The notes beneath the pieces are model-generated. The model was not told where the DNA came from. It did not search any database and worked only from the letters and a program-made list of their open reading frames with translations. A stretch of 64,000 nt of DNA from contig NZ_JACIBK010000009.1 of the NCBI RefSeq assembly GCF_014195325.1, forward strand, positions 22,522 to 86,521, read 5' to 3'. Shown piece after piece: positions 63,340 to 64,000 of the stretch. Position 1 is the first letter of the stretch. Every line of letters begins with the position of its first letter. Source of the stretch: Rhizobium sp. BK650 (GTDB lineage: Bacteria; Pseudomonadota; Alphaproteobacteria; Rhizobiales; Rhizobiaceae). The position numbers and the translations under genes were made by a program.

Positions 63340-64000
63340 TCATGCGGCAAGCTGCGGCCGGAAGACCACATCGGCGTAGTAGTTGGCTGAATTAAAGGTG
63401 CTGGTGGGGAAGAGACCCGTCGTAGCGGATCCGCCATAGGCATAGACGCCATTGCCGCTTGCGGGCGCCGTCAGCGGTCCGCTGGTAACGGCGGTCGTAA
63501 AGAAATTGTTGGTCGCCACATAGGCGCCGGTCGTATGGTAGGAGGCGACGTAGGTGGTATTGGCGGCGATGGTGACGGGCGTTGTAAAGTTCACTGTCTG
63601 CCAGCCGCTCGCCGTGGTGTTGGTGAAGGTGGCGGTGGCAAGCTTGGTGCCGGTCATCGTCCACAGATCGACGACATCCTGGCCGTTGTCGTTGGCGCTG
63701 CGATAGAACTTGATGCCGGTAATGTCACCGGCGACGTTCGACTGGAACTTGACGCCGAGCTCGAGCTGTTGATTGTCGTTGAGGTTTGTCTGGGTCGGCG
63801 TGCTGGAGGCGGAAAACAGGCTGTAGGTCACCGCCGCATTGATATTGAAGGTCTCGTTGGCAGCAAGGCCGCCGAGATCGGTTGCCGTGACCTTGACGCC
63901 GTAGGAGCCTGCTGTCGTCGGCGTGCCGGAGAACGTGCGTGTCGAGGCGTTGAAGCTCAGCCAAGAAGGAAGCGCCGTGCCGTCGGCAGCCGTTGCCGTG
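63340..64000 (-). CDS. Secreted repeat protein with DUF4082 and Ig/cadherin-like domains (5' part outside window)
   Basis: The C-terminal 220 residues of a larger protein; the frame is open through the window edge, so any start at 63831 is false. The edge part (ALPSWLSFNASTRTFSGTPTTAGSYGVKVTATD) is an Ig/cadherin-like repeat of the He_PIG type. The end (TPTQTNLNDNQQLELGVKFQSNVAGDITGIKFYRS, then WQTVNFTTPVTIAANTTYVASYHT) is a DUF4082 domain. Such proteins are exported, often by type I secretion, and may bind glycans or surfaces. No membrane anchor is seen. Confidence 0.8.
   Translation of the reverse strand, partial: TATAADGTALPSWLSFNASTRTFSGTPTTAGSYGVKVTATDLGGLAANETFNINAAVTYSLFSASSTPTQTNLNDNQQLELGVKFQSNVAGDITGIKFYRSANDNGQDVVDLWTMTGTKLATATFTNTTASGWQTVNFTTPVTIAANTTYVASYHTTGAYVATNNFFTTAVTSGPLTAPASGNGVYAYGGSATTGLFPTSTFNSANYYADVVFRPQLAA

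Overview
The window looks like a chromosome or chromid segment of a Rhizobiaceae alphaproteobacterium, most likely Rhizobium. The evidence is a complete trehalose/sucrose-type thuR-thuEFGKAB locus, a cyoABCD-SURF1 quinol oxidase operon, many ABC transporters, high GC coding sequence, and a YcaO gene beside a TfuA remnant. I saw no rRNA, tRNA, CRISPR array, insertion sequence or replication origin.

Layout. 0-9.1 kb: the end of a peptide-type ABC importer (two permeases) runs into three glycosyltransferase genes, then a very unusual ABC exporter-like protein that has lost its ATPase residues, and a stand-alone cyclic-nucleotide-binding protein. 9.1-15.9 kb: an MHS-type MFS carrier, divergent to cyoABCD plus a SURF1 assembly factor. 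16-23 kb: an FAD/NAD(P)-binding protein, an aldose 1-epimerase-like protein, a heterodimeric ABC exporter and a small glycine-zipper protein with a strong terminator. 23-28 kb: an MFS carrier divergent to glycerate 2-kinase, then a DUF1989 protein divergent to a LysR regulator. 28-33.5 kb: a sulfonate-type ABC importer with two flavin-dependent monooxygenases. 33.6-37.2 kb: an EmrAB-type efflux pair divergent to a TetR regulator. 37.3-45.7 kb: gfa and the thu locus. 45.7-46.7 kb: ribB behind an FMN riboswitch with a recognisable promoter.

46.7-57.2 kb is a carbohydrate catabolic island read from a divergent promoter. Leftward are an ABC sugar importer, two short-chain dehydrogenases and a triose-phosphate isomerase paralogue. 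Rightward are a two-subunit transketolase, an FGGY kinase and a SorC-type regulator. The gene set fits import, oxidation of a polyol or sugar to a ketose, phosphorylation, transketolase cleavage and recycling of triose phosphate. It resembles published apulose-type pathways, but the substrate is not proven. Three copies of TGAAT-N4-ATTCA (one with a mismatch) lie in the divergent promoter and just before the regulator gene.

57.2-64 kb: a Cys/Met-metabolism PLP enzyme, then XRE regulator, an unannotated 44-residue ORF and a YcaO protein in a tight array, followed by a decayed tfuA. A small hypothetical gene, a decayed M20 amidohydrolase, a COG0523 (CobW) GTPase and the C-terminal part of a large secreted repeat protein end the window. 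All functional assignments come from reading motifs; no database search was run.
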